DNA of 64,000 bases from Fusobacterium ulcerans ATCC 49185 (GCF_900683735.1 NZ_LR215979.1:2294001-2358000); one strand, 5' to 3'; shown: positions 29,080 to 38,907, counted from the stretch's first letter. Notes: generated from the sequence alone by a model not told the origin. A program made the numbers and translations.

Positions 29080-30294
29080 TTAACTTTCAATAAATTCTTT
29101 AATTTTTTTTCCTTGTTCCTTATAAGATTTACTCAAAATAAATTTTCTAGCATTTTCTCCAATTTTTCTTCTTTTTGAGGTTTTCCAACTTAAAACTTCT
29201 AATATTTTTTTAGCTATTGTTTCTGGTAAATTATTTTCTAAACAAATTAAATGCTCTATATATTCATCAGGAAATCCACTTAATATTGTTGTTATTACTG
29301 GAGTTCCTGAAGCCATATACTCCATCATTTTTGAAGGAAAAGAATATTTTACATACTCATCTTCTTTTGACCGAGCATTAATTAAAAATGTTGCTTCTTT
29401 TTGAATTTTTAATATTTTTTCATTTTCTACAAATCCAAAGTATTTTATTCTTTTATCTCTCTCACAAATATTTTCTATTTCTTTTTCATAATTTCCTCTT
29501 CCATAAATATGAAGTTCTATATTTTCAACAGTTATATATTTAAAACTATCTATTATATTTTTTATTCCATATTTTTCTTCCAAAGTTCCAGTATAAACTA
29601 TATTCTTTATGTCAGAAATTACTTTTTTATCTTCCAAGTCTTTATTTTCATAAGAATTTAAATTAATAATTCCTTCAATTACCAAATATGGTTTTTGAGG
29701 GCAAAAGTCTTCTGCTAGTTCCTTTGTTAAGCTTATTACTTTATCAAATTTTCTCATAAAAAATTTTGATAATTTTAATTCAATTTTCCTTAATTTTGTT
29801 TTTATAGAACTATCTCTTTGATTTATAACAGAAGGAGGGTCTGTCCATATTGCTATAAGTTCTATCTTGTAAAATTTAGAAAAAATATATCCTAATATTA
29901 AATAGGGTATTGTTACTGAATAAACTATTACTGCTTTCTTATTTTTCTTTTTCTTAAATTCTTTAATTCCATAATAAAACCCAAAAAGTAACCTAGTTAT
30001 TATTTTAAAAACTGAAATATTAATAAATGGAATTTCTAAAATTTTTATTTTTTTTCTATTTAAGTTTATGTAATATTCTTTTTTACTAATACACTTTTCT
30101 TTATAATAAGGATAATCAGATACTGGTCTAGAACTTATGTATACTATTTCATTTTTTTCATTCTCAATTCCTTTAATTAAATTCCAAATAAACTTATCAG
30201 TTTGAATTGCTGGAAATTTATCATTCTGAAAAATTTTAACCATTTCTACTTTGGGAATTGCAAAAGTAAAGAACAAATATGATTCTTTTTCCAT
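29080..30294 (-). CDS. GT4 glycosyltransferase
   Basis: A 404-residue GT-B transferase. Start choice: ATG 30294 (MEKESYLFFTFAIPKVEM) begins one base after the fnlC stop; an upstream in-frame start would overlap fnlC by 26 bases. The C-terminal half shows VYTGTLEEKYGIKNI and the donor-binding SFPSKMMEYMASGTPVI, where Glu lies in the E-x7-E region. It is part of the - strand O-antigen operon between fnlC and the next GT4. The specific sugar is unknown. Confidence 0.82.
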   Translation of the reverse strand: MEKESYLFFTFAIPKVEMVKIFQNDKFPAIQTDKFIWNLIKGIENEKNEIVYISSRPVSDYPYYKEKCISKKEYYINLNRKKIKILEIPFINISVFKIITRLLFGFYYGIKEFKKKKNKKAVIVYSVTIPYLILGYIFSKFYKIELIAIWTDPPSVINQRDSSIKTKLRKIELKLSKFFMRKFDKVISLTKELAEDFCPQKPYLVIEGIINLNSYENKDLEDKKVISDIKNIVYTGTLEEKYGIKNIIDSFKYITVENIELHIYGRGNYEKEIENICERDKRIKYFGFVENEKILKIQKEATFLINARSKEDEYVKYSFPSKMMEYMASGTPVITTILSGFPDEYIEHLICLENNLPETIAKKILEVLSWKTSKRRKIGENARKFILSKSYKEQGKKIKEFIES

Positions 30295-30295
30295 A

Positions 30296-31420
30296 CTATT
30301 TTCCCCATATAACTTTATCAATTATTTTGTAGTAGCTTAGTATTATTCTCACTACCTTATCTGCTACATTTATATCTTTGTAATCTACTGGTAATTCATA
30401 CCTGTTATTTTCTTCAAAATATGTTCTTACCATGTCTATTGCCTGTATTATTTCTTCCCCTTCTATTCCACCTATTATCATATTCCCTTTATCTAATACT
30501 TCTGGTCTTTCTGTACTTGTTCTTATTAGTATTCCAGGAAAATTTAACATTGATGATTCTTCTGATAATGTTCCTGAATCTGATATCACTGCATATGCAT
30601 TCTTTTGCAGTTTGTTATATTCGAAAAATCCAAATGGTTTTAAATTTTTTACTAGAGGATTGAATTTAAAATTTCTTTCCTCTATTTTTTTCATACTTCT
30701 TGGATGTGTTGAATAAATTACTGGGATATTGTAATGTTCTGCTATCATATTTATTCCATTCATAAGTTTAAAGAAATTTTTCTCTATATCTATATTCTCT
30801 TCTCTGTGAGCACTTACAAGAATATATTTTCCTTTTTCTAATCCTAATTTCTCTAAAGGTCTGCTTTGATCTATTTTCTCCATATTTTTTATTAAAACCT
30901 CATGCATAGGAGATCCCGTTACATATATATGTTCTTTTCTAAATCCTTCTGATAAAAGATATCTTCTGCTGTGCTCTGTATAAGGTAGATTTATATCACT
31001 TATGTGATCTACTATTTTTCTATTTATTTCTTCAGGAACATTTTGGTCAAAACATCTATTTCCTGCTTCCATGTGAAATACTGGTATTTTTAATCTCTTT
31101 GCTGCCACTGCTGCAAGACATGAGTTTGTATCACCAAGTATAAGAAGTGCATTTGGCATCTCTTTTTCTAAAACTTCATAAGATTTTGCTATTATATTTC
31201 CTATTGTTTCTCCTAAATGTTTTCCTACAGAATTCAAATAATAATCTGGTTCTCTTAAACCTAATTCTTCAAAGAACACTTGATTCAATGTATAATCCCA
31301 GTTCTGTCCTGTATGAACCAATATATGTTCAAAATATTTATCACATGCTTTTATAACTTCCGAAAGTCTTATTATCTCTGGTCTTGTTCCTACTATTGTC
31401 ATTACTTTTATTTTTTTCAT
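30296..31420 (-). CDS. fnlC: UDP-GlcNAc 2-epimerase-like enzyme FnlC (CapG/WbjD)
   Basis: A 374-residue protein of the WecB 2-epimerase superfamily: TIVGTRPEIIRLSEVI, HTGQNWDYTLNQVF, HMEAGNRCFDQNVPEE and SDSGTLSEES are visible. WecB itself usually shows LCVMRD-type motifs; here the HTGQN..NQVFF and EAGNRCFDQ signatures match the FnlC/CapG/WbjD subgroup, which does the last C2 epimerisation to UDP-L-FucNAc. It directly follows fnlB (three-base gap) and fnlA, a complete set. Confidence 0.9.
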   Translation of the reverse strand: MKKIKVMTIVGTRPEIIRLSEVIKACDKYFEHILVHTGQNWDYTLNQVFFEELGLREPDYYLNSVGKHLGETIGNIIAKSYEVLEKEMPNALLILGDTNSCLAAVAAKRLKIPVFHMEAGNRCFDQNVPEEINRKIVDHISDINLPYTEHSRRYLLSEGFRKEHIYVTGSPMHEVLIKNMEKIDQSRPLEKLGLEKGKYILVSAHREENIDIEKNFFKLMNGINMIAEHYNIPVIYSTHPRSMKKIEERNFKFNPLVKNLKPFGFFEYNKLQKNAYAVISDSGTLSEESSMLNFPGILIRTSTERPEVLDKGNMIIGGIEGEEIIQAIDMVRTYFEENNRYELPVDYKDINVADKVVRIILSYYKIIDKVIWGK

Positions 31421-31423
31421 TCA

Positions 31424-32530
31424 TTACACCTCTAAGTAGTATGTATCTGGATTTTCTTTATCAAATAATTCATTTGCCCATATCACAAGTATCATTTCTC
31501 CAGTACCTGTATTTGTTATATTATGTGTATATCCAACTGGTATATCCACCACTTCTAATTTTTTATCCGATACAGGATATTCAATCACTTTATCACTGTA
31601 TATATTTCTAAATCTGATAACAGCTTCTCCCTTTATTACTAAAAATTTTTCATTTTTAGTATTATGATAGTGATTTCCTCTTGTTATTCCTGGTTTTGAA
31701 GTTGAAATTGAAAATTGTCCACTATCTATTGTTCTTAATACTTCAACAAAAGCTCCTCTATTATCTTTATGTTCTATAAGTTCATATGAAAAGTTATCTT
31801 CTGGAAGATATGATAAATAAGTTGAATATAGTGCTCTTTCAAATCCTTCTCCTACTTTTTCTATTACAAGAGTTTTTCTGTTATTTTTAAATGAATGGAT
31901 AAGATCTGAAATCTCTCCAAGAGTTTTACTATATACTATTGGCATCTCATAATATTCTTTAATTTCTTTCTGCTTCTGTAAATGAGAAACAAAAGTATTT
32001 ACAACATCATCTATATATACAAAATTTAATTTTATATTTCTATCTGATATAGCTATATCTATATTATTTGCTATATTGTGGCACCAAGTAGCAATTACAG
32101 AATTGTAATTTGGTCTGCACCACTTTCCAAAGACGTTTGGAAGTCTGTAAATATATATTTGCGCATGATTTTTTTTACTATATTCTCTTAGGAAAATTTC
32201 TCCTTCTAGCTTACTCTTTCCATAATCATTATCTTTCTCTGCCTGAATCGATGAAGTAACAAGAATTGGTATTTTTAATTCTTTTTTTTCTATTACATCT
32301 ACCAGTTCTTTTATGGTATCTCTATTTCCTTTATAGAATTCTTCTGGATTCTCTGGTCTGTTTATTCCTGCAAGATGAAAGATAAAATCTATTTTTTCTA
32401 TATATTCTTCAATTTCATCTATAGTATTTTCTTTATCAAATTGATGAATAACAATTCCTTCTATTCTAGATAATCTTTCCACAAGGTTTTTTCCTATAAA
32501 GCCTTTTGCTCCTGTTACAAGAACTTCCAT
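31424..32530 (-). CDS. fnlB: Bifunctional epimerase/reductase FnlB (CapF/WbjC)
   Basis: A 368-residue two-domain enzyme. The N-terminal Rossmann/SDR domain (VTGAKGFIGKNL, YGKSKLEGE as Tyr-x3-Lys, YRLPNVFGKWCRPNYNS) performs C4 reduction. The C-terminal cupin from about residue 245 (TRGNHYHNTKNEKF, with metal-binding His) does C3 epimerisation. This architecture is specific to CapF/FnlB, the second step to UDP-L-FucNAc. Two bases separate it from fnlA. Confidence 0.94.
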   Translation of the reverse strand: MEVLVTGAKGFIGKNLVERLSRIEGIVIHQFDKENTIDEIEEYIEKIDFIFHLAGINRPENPEEFYKGNRDTIKELVDVIEKKELKIPILVTSSIQAEKDNDYGKSKLEGEIFLREYSKKNHAQIYIYRLPNVFGKWCRPNYNSVIATWCHNIANNIDIAISDRNIKLNFVYIDDVVNTFVSHLQKQKEIKEYYEMPIVYSKTLGEISDLIHSFKNNRKTLVIEKVGEGFERALYSTYLSYLPEDNFSYELIEHKDNRGAFVEVLRTIDSGQFSISTSKPGITRGNHYHNTKNEKFLVIKGEAVIRFRNIYSDKVIEYPVSDKKLEVVDIPVGYTHNITNTGTGEMILVIWANELFDKENPDTYYLEV

Positions 32531-32532
32531 AG

Positions 32533-33558
32533 TTATTTCACCCCAAACTCTTTTAATTCATTCTGTATTTCATATAGGTCTAAAATCATCTTTTTTAATT
32601 CTTCTTCATTTAGTCTATATGTATTATGAGAATTATATTCATCAGCTTGAGTGATAACTTCCTGCCCATCTTCAAAATATTTTGAATAATTAAGATCTCT
32701 TCCATCTGCTGGAACTCTAAAGTATTCTCCCATATCTATTGCTCTTACTTTTTCTTCTTTAGTCATCAAAACCTCATAAAGCTTTTCTCCATGTCTTGTT
32801 CCTATTATTTTTACTTCATGTTCTGGTTTTCCTAATATATCTTTCATTGCATGAGCAAGAACTTCAATTGTTGCTGCTGGTGATTTTTGAATAAATAGAT
32901 CTCCATTCTTTCCATTTTTAAATGCAAACAATACTAAATCTACTGCCTGATCTAAACTCATCATAAATCTTGTCATACTTGGATCTGTTATTGTTATTGG
33001 TTTCCCATTTCTTACTTGATCTATAAATAAAGGAATAACTGAACCACGTGATGCCATTACATTTCCATATCTTGTAAGACATATTGTAGTTTCATCATCT
33101 TTTAAATTTCTTCCTTTCGCCACTATTACTTTCTCCATAAGAGCTTTTGACATTCCCATTGCATTTATTGGATAAGCTGCTTTATCTGTACTCAAACAAA
33201 CAACTTTCTTAACTTTTGATGCTATCGCTGCATTTAAAACATTTTCTGTTCCTAATACATTAGTATAAACAGCTTGTACTGGATAAAATTCACATGATGG
33301 TACCTGTTTAAGTGCTGCTGCATGAAATACAAAATCTACTCCTCTCATTACATCCATTACTGAGTTGTAGTCTCTTACATCACCTATATAGAACTTTAAC
33401 TTAGGGTTATTATATATTTTTCTCATATCATCCTGTTTCTTTTCATCTCTTGAAAAAATTCTTATTTCTCCAATGTCAGTTTTTAAAAATCTTCTAAGTA
33501 CAGCATTTCCAAATGATCCTGTTCCTCCTGTTATCAGTAAAACTTTGTCTTTAAACAT
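32533..33558 (-). CDS. fnlA: UDP-GlcNAc 4,6-dehydratase/5-epimerase FnlA (CapE/WbjB)
   Basis: A 341-residue SDR enzyme that converts UDP-GlcNAc to the 4-keto-6-deoxy-L-talo/manno intermediates. TGGTGSFGNAVLRRF binds NADP. The catalytic Met-x3-Lys in INAMGMSKALMEK replaces the usual Tyr, as in CapE/FlaA1 relatives. Also seen are STDKAAYP and TRYGNVMASRGSVIP. Followed by fnlB and fnlC it forms a complete UDP-L-FucNAc pathway. GGAG precedes ATG 33558. Confidence 0.94.
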   Translation of the reverse strand: MFKDKVLLITGGTGSFGNAVLRRFLKTDIGEIRIFSRDEKKQDDMRKIYNNPKLKFYIGDVRDYNSVMDVMRGVDFVFHAAALKQVPSCEFYPVQAVYTNVLGTENVLNAAIASKVKKVVCLSTDKAAYPINAMGMSKALMEKVIVAKGRNLKDDETTICLTRYGNVMASRGSVIPLFIDQVRNGKPITITDPSMTRFMMSLDQAVDLVLFAFKNGKNGDLFIQKSPAATIEVLAHAMKDILGKPEHEVKIIGTRHGEKLYEVLMTKEEKVRAIDMGEYFRVPADGRDLNYSKYFEDGQEVITQADEYNSHNTYRLNEEELKKMILDLYEIQNELKEFGVK

Positions 33559-33570
33559 AAATCTATCTCC

Positions 33571-34785
33571 TTAATCTTTTTTTATTATATTCATTATTGT
33601 TTTATATGCCTTATCTACTCCCAAGTATTCTTCATAATATCCTCTTCCATTATTTCCCAGTTGTTTTCTTAAATTTTCATCATTATATAAAATTAAGAAT
33701 TTTTCATATAAATCTTCAACATTTCCAGCCTCAGCAAAAATTCCTCCTCTTGCCTCTTCTTCAAGAAATTTTCCATAGTCTTCTGCTGAGCATTTATCTA
33801 AACTTGCTAAAATTGGAAGAGATAATTTAAAATAATCTGTTGTCTTTGATGGAAAATTTGGTACTGTAAATCTTTCATCAAGGCTTACAAGACCAATATT
33901 ACAAGCACTTGTAAATTTTTCATAGTCTTCTCTTGGCAGCTGCTCTATAAACCTAATATTTTTTAATCTCTTATCTATAGCTATTTTCTTTAATCTTTCT
34001 CTTTCTGACCCATTACCTACAAATATGAATTTCACATCTGGTAATTCTAAGCATTTTTCAACTAAAGATAATATATTTTCTAACTTTTGTGGTTTTCCCA
34101 TATTTCCACCAAATATAGCTATAAAATCTTCTTCTGAATATCCATATTTCTTTCTTATTTTTTCTTTATTTATCTCTAATTTAGGCTTTAGACATGCCCA
34201 ATTTTTTAATAATTTTATCTTATCTTTATCTAAATATTCATATTTTTCTTGTAAATATTTGATATTTCCATTTGACATACACCAAATTTGATCATATGCT
34301 AAAAACATTTTCTTTTCTTTTTGTTTAAAAAAATTAAATATTATGTTATTTTTTATTATTTCAATATCTTTTGCATTTTGTGGAAAAATATCCCATAAAA
34401 TTAAATGCGCTGGACATTTAAAATACTTTTTTAAAGGATTAATTAATGATGCATCTGATAAAAATGGTGTATGAGTTATTATTAAATCATATTTTTTATC
34501 TCCTAAATATTTTAAAATACCTCTTTTTAATTTAGGTATCATTGTTAATGTTGTTATTCCTTTTTCTATTTTATTGCCTACATTAAAATAGTTTCCAGTT
34601 TTAATTCTTAAAACTTTATATCCATTTTCAATTTTATATTCTGTCTCTCTTTTAAACTTTTTTTCTAAAATTGTTACTACAGTAATATCATTTCCATTTC
34701 TTGAAAATTCATCTGACAACTCCCTAGTTAAAGTTGAATCATTTTTACTTTCTGAATGTCTTAAATAAAGAAATAGTATATTCAT
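33571..34785 (-). CDS. GT4 glycosyltransferase, probable L-FucNAc transferase (WbuB-like)
   Basis: A 404-residue GT4 enzyme opening NILFLYLRHSESKNDSTLTREL and with AIFGGNMGKPQKLENIL and FTVPNFPSKTTDYFKLSLPI in the donor domain. WbuB-type proteins with this N-terminal region sit beside fnlABC in other O-antigen loci and are assigned L-FucNAc transfer. Here it lies immediately upstream of fnlA, supporting the same role. Its start shares a base with the stop of the preceding reductase gene. Confidence 0.78.
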   Translation of the reverse strand: MNILFLYLRHSESKNDSTLTRELSDEFSRNGNDITVVTILEKKFKRETEYKIENGYKVLRIKTGNYFNVGNKIEKGITTLTMIPKLKRGILKYLGDKKYDLIITHTPFLSDASLINPLKKYFKCPAHLILWDIFPQNAKDIEIIKNNIIFNFFKQKEKKMFLAYDQIWCMSNGNIKYLQEKYEYLDKDKIKLLKNWACLKPKLEINKEKIRKKYGYSEEDFIAIFGGNMGKPQKLENILSLVEKCLELPDVKFIFVGNGSERERLKKIAIDKRLKNIRFIEQLPREDYEKFTSACNIGLVSLDERFTVPNFPSKTTDYFKLSLPILASLDKCSAEDYGKFLEEEARGGIFAEAGNVEDLYEKFLILYNDENLRKQLGNNGRGYYEEYLGVDKAYKTIMNIIKKD

Positions 34786-35672
34786 CAGACCTCTCCAAGC
34801 ATATTCTTTATTCCTTTTTCATAGCTAATCAAAGGAATATATTCTAATTTTTCTCTTGTTTCACTATTATCAAATTGAAGACTTCCATACAGCCTAACCA
34901 TTATATTTGGCTTTACTTTAGTAAGTATCCAGAAAAATGGCTGTATCATTGGAACCTTTATTCTTTTTATTTTTAATCCTTCTTCTATTCCTTCTATCAT
35001 CTCTTTTAAAGATAGTGGCTTTTCATCTATAGGCAGAAAAATTCCTTCTTTTTCTTTATCTATCACCAAAGATGTCAAATAGAGGAGATTATCTATATTT
35101 ACAAAGCTTCTTCTATTCTTTGTATAATTAAAAGGCAAAACAGGAAGTTTTTTTACTAATTTTATTAGACTTTCCATATTTCCTTTTACTCCTTTTCCAT
35201 ATACCATTGGTGGTCTTATTACTGAAACTATAAAATTATCTGATTCTATTTCGCTTAATATTTTTTCTGCTTCCCATTTACTCTCTCCATATGGATCATT
35301 TATAGGGCTACATTTTGAATATTCATTAAGAACAAAATTATGATTGTATAAGTCGCCATCATATCCATAAACTTTCACTGTACTGTAAAAAACAAACTGT
35401 TTTACTTTGTTCTTTTTTGCTGCTTCTGCTATTTTTCTTGTCAGCTCTGTATTTATTTCAAAATATTTCTCTCTTGGCGCTCCATTCATCTGATGAACTA
35501 GAGCTGCTAAATGAAGTACTGTATCTACATCTTTAAATTCAATCTCTTCAGGTTTTACTTTTAATAAATCCACTGAAACTATATTATATTTATCTTTGTA
35601 TCTTTCTATAAAATTTGTTCCTATAAATCCTGAGGCTCCTGTTATCATAAGAGTCTTTTTCTTATTTTCCAT
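34785..35672 (-). CDS. NAD-dependent sugar 4-reductase/epimerase (WbpV/WreQ-like)
   Basis: A 295-residue extended SDR: ITGASGFIGTNFIE, LHLAALVHQM and YGESKWEAE (Tyr-x3-Lys). It lies between a WbpM-like 4,6-dehydratase and a PglC-type transferase. In Pseudomonas (WbpV) and Rhizobium (WreQ) such proteins reduce UDP-4-keto-6-deoxy-GlcNAc to UDP-D-QuiNAc. The same role is inferred here; UDP-D-FucNAc is the alternative, depending on C4 stereochemistry. The start overlaps the upstream stop as TAATG. Confidence 0.82.
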   Translation of the reverse strand: MENKKKTLMITGASGFIGTNFIERYKDKYNIVSVDLLKVKPEEIEFKDVDTVLHLAALVHQMNGAPREKYFEINTELTRKIAEAAKKNKVKQFVFYSTVKVYGYDGDLYNHNFVLNEYSKCSPINDPYGESKWEAEKILSEIESDNFIVSVIRPPMVYGKGVKGNMESLIKLVKKLPVLPFNYTKNRRSFVNIDNLLYLTSLVIDKEKEGIFLPIDEKPLSLKEMIEGIEEGLKIKRIKVPMIQPFFWILTKVKPNIMVRLYGSLQFDNSETREKLEYIPLISYEKGIKNMLGEV

Positions 35673-36352
35673 TAATACTCAACTCCTATTTTTTCTATTA
35701 ATTCATTCTTTTTATTTAAAAGTATTTCATCTTTTACTATCCATTGAATTTTTGCTTTATCTATTATCTTTAAGAATGTAGCTATTATCAAATAAACATC
35801 ATTCCAAAAGGTTCTATTTTCTACATAATACAGATTAAGCTCTATCTTATATGGCATTATCTGCTCTATATAGAATTTCTCTGGATCTGAAACCTGATTC
35901 ATCAGATACTCCTCATCAGAAAACACTATGCTAGCTGGAGATGATATTCCACTTCTTACTTTAAAAATACCTTTATCTCTTTCAGAATAATATTTTAATC
36001 TTCTTGGAAGTTCTGGTCTTGGGCCTATAAAGCTCATATCTCCAATAAGGATATTAAATAATTGTGGAAGTTCATCTATCTTTGTTTTTCTAATGAATTT
36101 TCCTATTGGTGTTATTGCGCTGCTGCTTCCCTTCACCTGTATTCCTTTAGCCTCTTTATCAAAATCTGTTCTCATGCTCCTAAATTTATATATAGTAAAT
36201 TCTCTTACTCCTAGTGTCAGTCTTTTCTGTTTAAATAATATTGGTCCAGAAGAAGTAAATTTTATAATTAATCCTGTTAATATCATCAAAGGCAAAAAGA
36301 ATATTATCCCTAAAATTGATGCTGTTATATCAAACACTCTTTTAAAAAACAT
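35672..36352 (-). CDS. PglC-type polyprenyl-phosphate sugar-1-phosphate transferase (initiating)
   Basis: A 226-residue monotopic phosphoglycosyltransferase. The N-terminal hydrophobic hairpin (VFDITASILGIIFFLPLMIL) is followed by FTIYKFRSMRTDFDKEA and the catalytic-region DELPQLFNILIGDMSFIGPRP. It transfers a sugar-1-phosphate from UDP-sugar to undecaprenyl phosphate, starting the repeat unit. The adjacent dehydratase and reductase suggest UDP-QuiNAc (or UDP-FucNAc) as donor. The short form lacks the extra N-terminal membrane domain of WcaJ/WbaP. Confidence 0.9.
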   Translation of the reverse strand: MFFKRVFDITASILGIIFFLPLMILTGLIIKFTSSGPILFKQKRLTLGVREFTIYKFRSMRTDFDKEAKGIQVKGSSSAITPIGKFIRKTKIDELPQLFNILIGDMSFIGPRPELPRRLKYYSERDKGIFKVRSGISSPASIVFSDEEYLMNQVSDPEKFYIEQIMPYKIELNLYYVENRTFWNDVYLIIATFLKIIDKAKIQWIVKDEILLNKKNELIEKIGVEY

Positions 36353-36401
36353 TTTCTACTTCCCCCAATTAACTATTCCTAATATATTAATTTTTAAATT
36401 A

Positions 36402-38555
36402 TTAATAACTTGCTTCTTTATATGAAACAACTAACTTTTTCATTATATCTTTGATTTCATCTATATTTGCATGTTGTCCTACTTCCCAGAGTTTTTCAAA
36501 GAATTGTGTTATATCAACTTCTCCATCTTCAATTTTTGTTATAAAGATTTTTTTATTCTCTGTTTTTATTGCTGAATTTATATCATAGAGAAGTTCTTCA
36601 AATAACTTTTCTCCTGGTCTAAGTCCTACTATATCTATTCCTACATCTGAGTTAGAAAGCTTTATCATTGTCTGGGCAAGATCATAAATTTTCACTGGTT
36701 TTCCCATATCAAGAATAAATATTTCTCCTCCATTTCCTAATGAACCTGCTTCTATTACCAGTTGTGCTGCTTCAGGTATAGTCATAAAATATCTTGTTAT
36801 ATCTTTATGAGTAAGAGTAAGGTTTTTCCCTTCCTCTAATAGATTTCTGAATATTGGAATAACTGATCCATTACTCCCTAATACATTTCCAAATCTTACT
36901 GCCATATATTTTGTATGTTTAGCAACCTTATTCATATGCTGAATTACAAGCTCACAAGCTCTTTTACTGGCTCCCATTACATTTGTTGGATTTACTGCTT
37001 TATCTGTTGAAATAAGAACCATTCTTTCAACTCCATATTTATCTGCGCACTCAGCTACATTTTTAGTTCCAAATATATTATTTTTTATCGCTTCCTCTGG
37101 ATTATGTTCCATCAGAGGTACATGCTTATGTGCTGCTGCATGGAATACTATATTTGGTCTATATTTTTCAAAAAGTATTTCCAGTTTTTTCTTTTCTCTT
37201 ACATTGCATATTTCTGATACAAGTTCAAGATTTGGATATTTTCTTTTAATTTCTAACTCTAAAAAATATATTGAATTTTCATTGATATCAATATTTATCA
37301 ACTGTTTAGGAGAATATCTAGCTATCTGTCTTGAAAGTTCAGAACCTATACTTCCTGCTCCGCCAGTTACAAAGATAACCTTTCCTTCAATTAATTTTCT
37401 AATATTTCCATCATTAATTACTATTTCATCTCTTCCCAACAAATCTTCTATTCTTACTTTTCTTAATTGAGATGCCAATTCTCTATTTTCTAGTATCTCT
37501 GCTATGGTTGGAACTGTTTTAATTTCCACATTTCCAACTGACTTAATTCTATCTACAATATTTCTCATATCTGAACTATGAAGAGAAGGCAGTGCTAAAA
37601 GAACTTCTGATACTTTTTCTCTCTTAATTATTTCCTCTAAATTTTCCTTATTTCCTAAAACTTTTATGTTATATATGTATGTGTCTTTTTTCTTTGGATC
37701 ATCATCTAAAAATCCAACTATATGATATGGAAATATTGGATTTGTCATTGATTCTTGAGCCAATATTGCTCCAGCTTCTCCTGCACCATATACTAAAACT
37801 CTTTCTTCTGGGATCAACCCTCTATTTTTACTTTTATAGAATCTTTTTAATCTAAATAAATATCTACAAAATAATTGAAATGAAATAGATAAAATCAATG
37901 AAACCAAAATTGTAGATACTGGATAATTGATTATTCTTGTATATATAATTATTAAAAAGACAATAGTCGATATACCATTTAGAAAAATAAGATTTAAAAC
38001 ATCCAATATATTTGTATAACTCCAACTTCTATCATTCATTCTTGTATAAAAATACCCAATCAAGAATATTCCTAAATAAGTGAAGAGATATTCTACCTCT
38101 AACTTTTCCTCCCAATCTAATCCATACTTTGATATAAAAGCTCCCATCATTCCAAAAATTATTCCTAATGAATCTATTCCAAATTTTATAAAACTTCGCT
38201 CATTTATTAATCTAGGTGTTTCATTTTTATTTTTTTCTTTAAATTTTAATATCAATCTATAAATAAATAACTGAAAAAGTGAAAATACTATAAATACTGT
38301 AAAAATGGAAAGAACTTTATAAAATAAAAAGAAAATTCCAAATATTAAGCTATTAATAAAAATTGTATTACAACTCACTTTTTCTTCATTAAAATTTAAA
38401 TTTCCTGTCATAAAATAGAAAAAAACTAAAATAATAAACAATCCATATACAGCAGTATTTATACTAAATCCTGTTATTCTAAGCATCATTTCATATACTA
38501 CAAACAACAAAATTATATATATTATCCCTGTAATACTTATTTTCTTTTTTTCCAT
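36402..38555 (-). CDS. Membrane UDP-GlcNAc 4,6-dehydratase (WbpM/CapD/FlaA1 family)
   Basis: A 717-residue protein. Residues 1 to about 245 hold several membrane segments, followed by a CoA-binding-like Rossmann domain (VLVYGAGEAGAILAQES) and a C-terminal SDR dehydratase domain (VIFVTGGAGSIGSELSRQ, STDKAVNPTNVMGASKR). The catalytic Tyr is replaced by Met in NVMGASK, as in WbpM. It makes UDP-4-keto-6-deoxy-GlcNAc. GGGAGGA precedes ATG 38555. It is the first gene of the - strand O-antigen operon; with the next two genes it likely supplies and attaches the first sugar. Confidence 0.93.
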   Translation of the reverse strand: MEKKKISITGIIYIILLFVVYEMMLRITGFSINTAVYGLFIILVFFYFMTGNLNFNEEKVSCNTIFINSLIFGIFFLFYKVLSIFTVFIVFSLFQLFIYRLILKFKEKNKNETPRLINERSFIKFGIDSLGIIFGMMGAFISKYGLDWEEKLEVEYLFTYLGIFLIGYFYTRMNDRSWSYTNILDVLNLIFLNGISTIVFLIIIYTRIINYPVSTILVSLILSISFQLFCRYLFRLKRFYKSKNRGLIPEERVLVYGAGEAGAILAQESMTNPIFPYHIVGFLDDDPKKKDTYIYNIKVLGNKENLEEIIKREKVSEVLLALPSLHSSDMRNIVDRIKSVGNVEIKTVPTIAEILENRELASQLRKVRIEDLLGRDEIVINDGNIRKLIEGKVIFVTGGAGSIGSELSRQIARYSPKQLINIDINENSIYFLELEIKRKYPNLELVSEICNVREKKKLEILFEKYRPNIVFHAAAHKHVPLMEHNPEEAIKNNIFGTKNVAECADKYGVERMVLISTDKAVNPTNVMGASKRACELVIQHMNKVAKHTKYMAVRFGNVLGSNGSVIPIFRNLLEEGKNLTLTHKDITRYFMTIPEAAQLVIEAGSLGNGGEIFILDMGKPVKIYDLAQTMIKLSNSDVGIDIVGLRPGEKLFEELLYDINSAIKTENKKIFITKIEDGEVDITQFFEKLWEVGQHANIDEIKDIMKKLVVSYKEASY

Positions 38556-38822
38556 TTTAAAATCCTCCCAAGACTTTTTACAACATTTTTTAATTCATTA
38601 TTATTTTCGTTATTTTAACTCTTTAAGCACAAAAATATAGTTTTCAAATTAAATTATACATCATTATTTATTTTTTTTCTATATTATTATACATTATTAT
38701 TTTAAATGATAACTTTAAAAATTAAGATAATATTCTTTAAAATTATAAATTTTATTGTTTTTATGATCTTATTTTTTTATAAAATTTAAATCAAATTTTG
38801 TTAATTGAAAAATAATATCTGT

Positions 38823-38850
38823 ATTCTAATTAATATTTATTGTTTGACAA
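38823..38850 (-). promoter_or_regulatory. Candidate promoter of the O-antigen operon
   Basis: On the - strand TTGTCA (38850-38845) and TAGAAT (38828-38823) are 16 bases apart, after the upstream terminator. It would give a leader of about 265 bases, long enough for attenuation or anti-termination, though no known element such as ops/JUMPstart is visible. Confidence 0.45.
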
Positions 38851-38907
38851 CATATTTTACGTTTTTTATATAATACAAATATGTTAATTATGTGTTTTAA
38901 AGAAACA

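Noticed and set aside
30421-31611. Several + strand frames of 60-95 codons within fnlC/fnlB
   Set aside because: Hydrophobic-looking products (Leu/Phe/Tyr-rich) are complements of coding DNA; no ribosome sites, and the - strand genes are complete and conserved.
38556-38900. JUMPstart/ops element for RfaH-type control upstream of the O-antigen operon
   Set aside because: I looked for a GGCGGTAG-like core on the - strand leader and saw none; the region is almost pure A/T.
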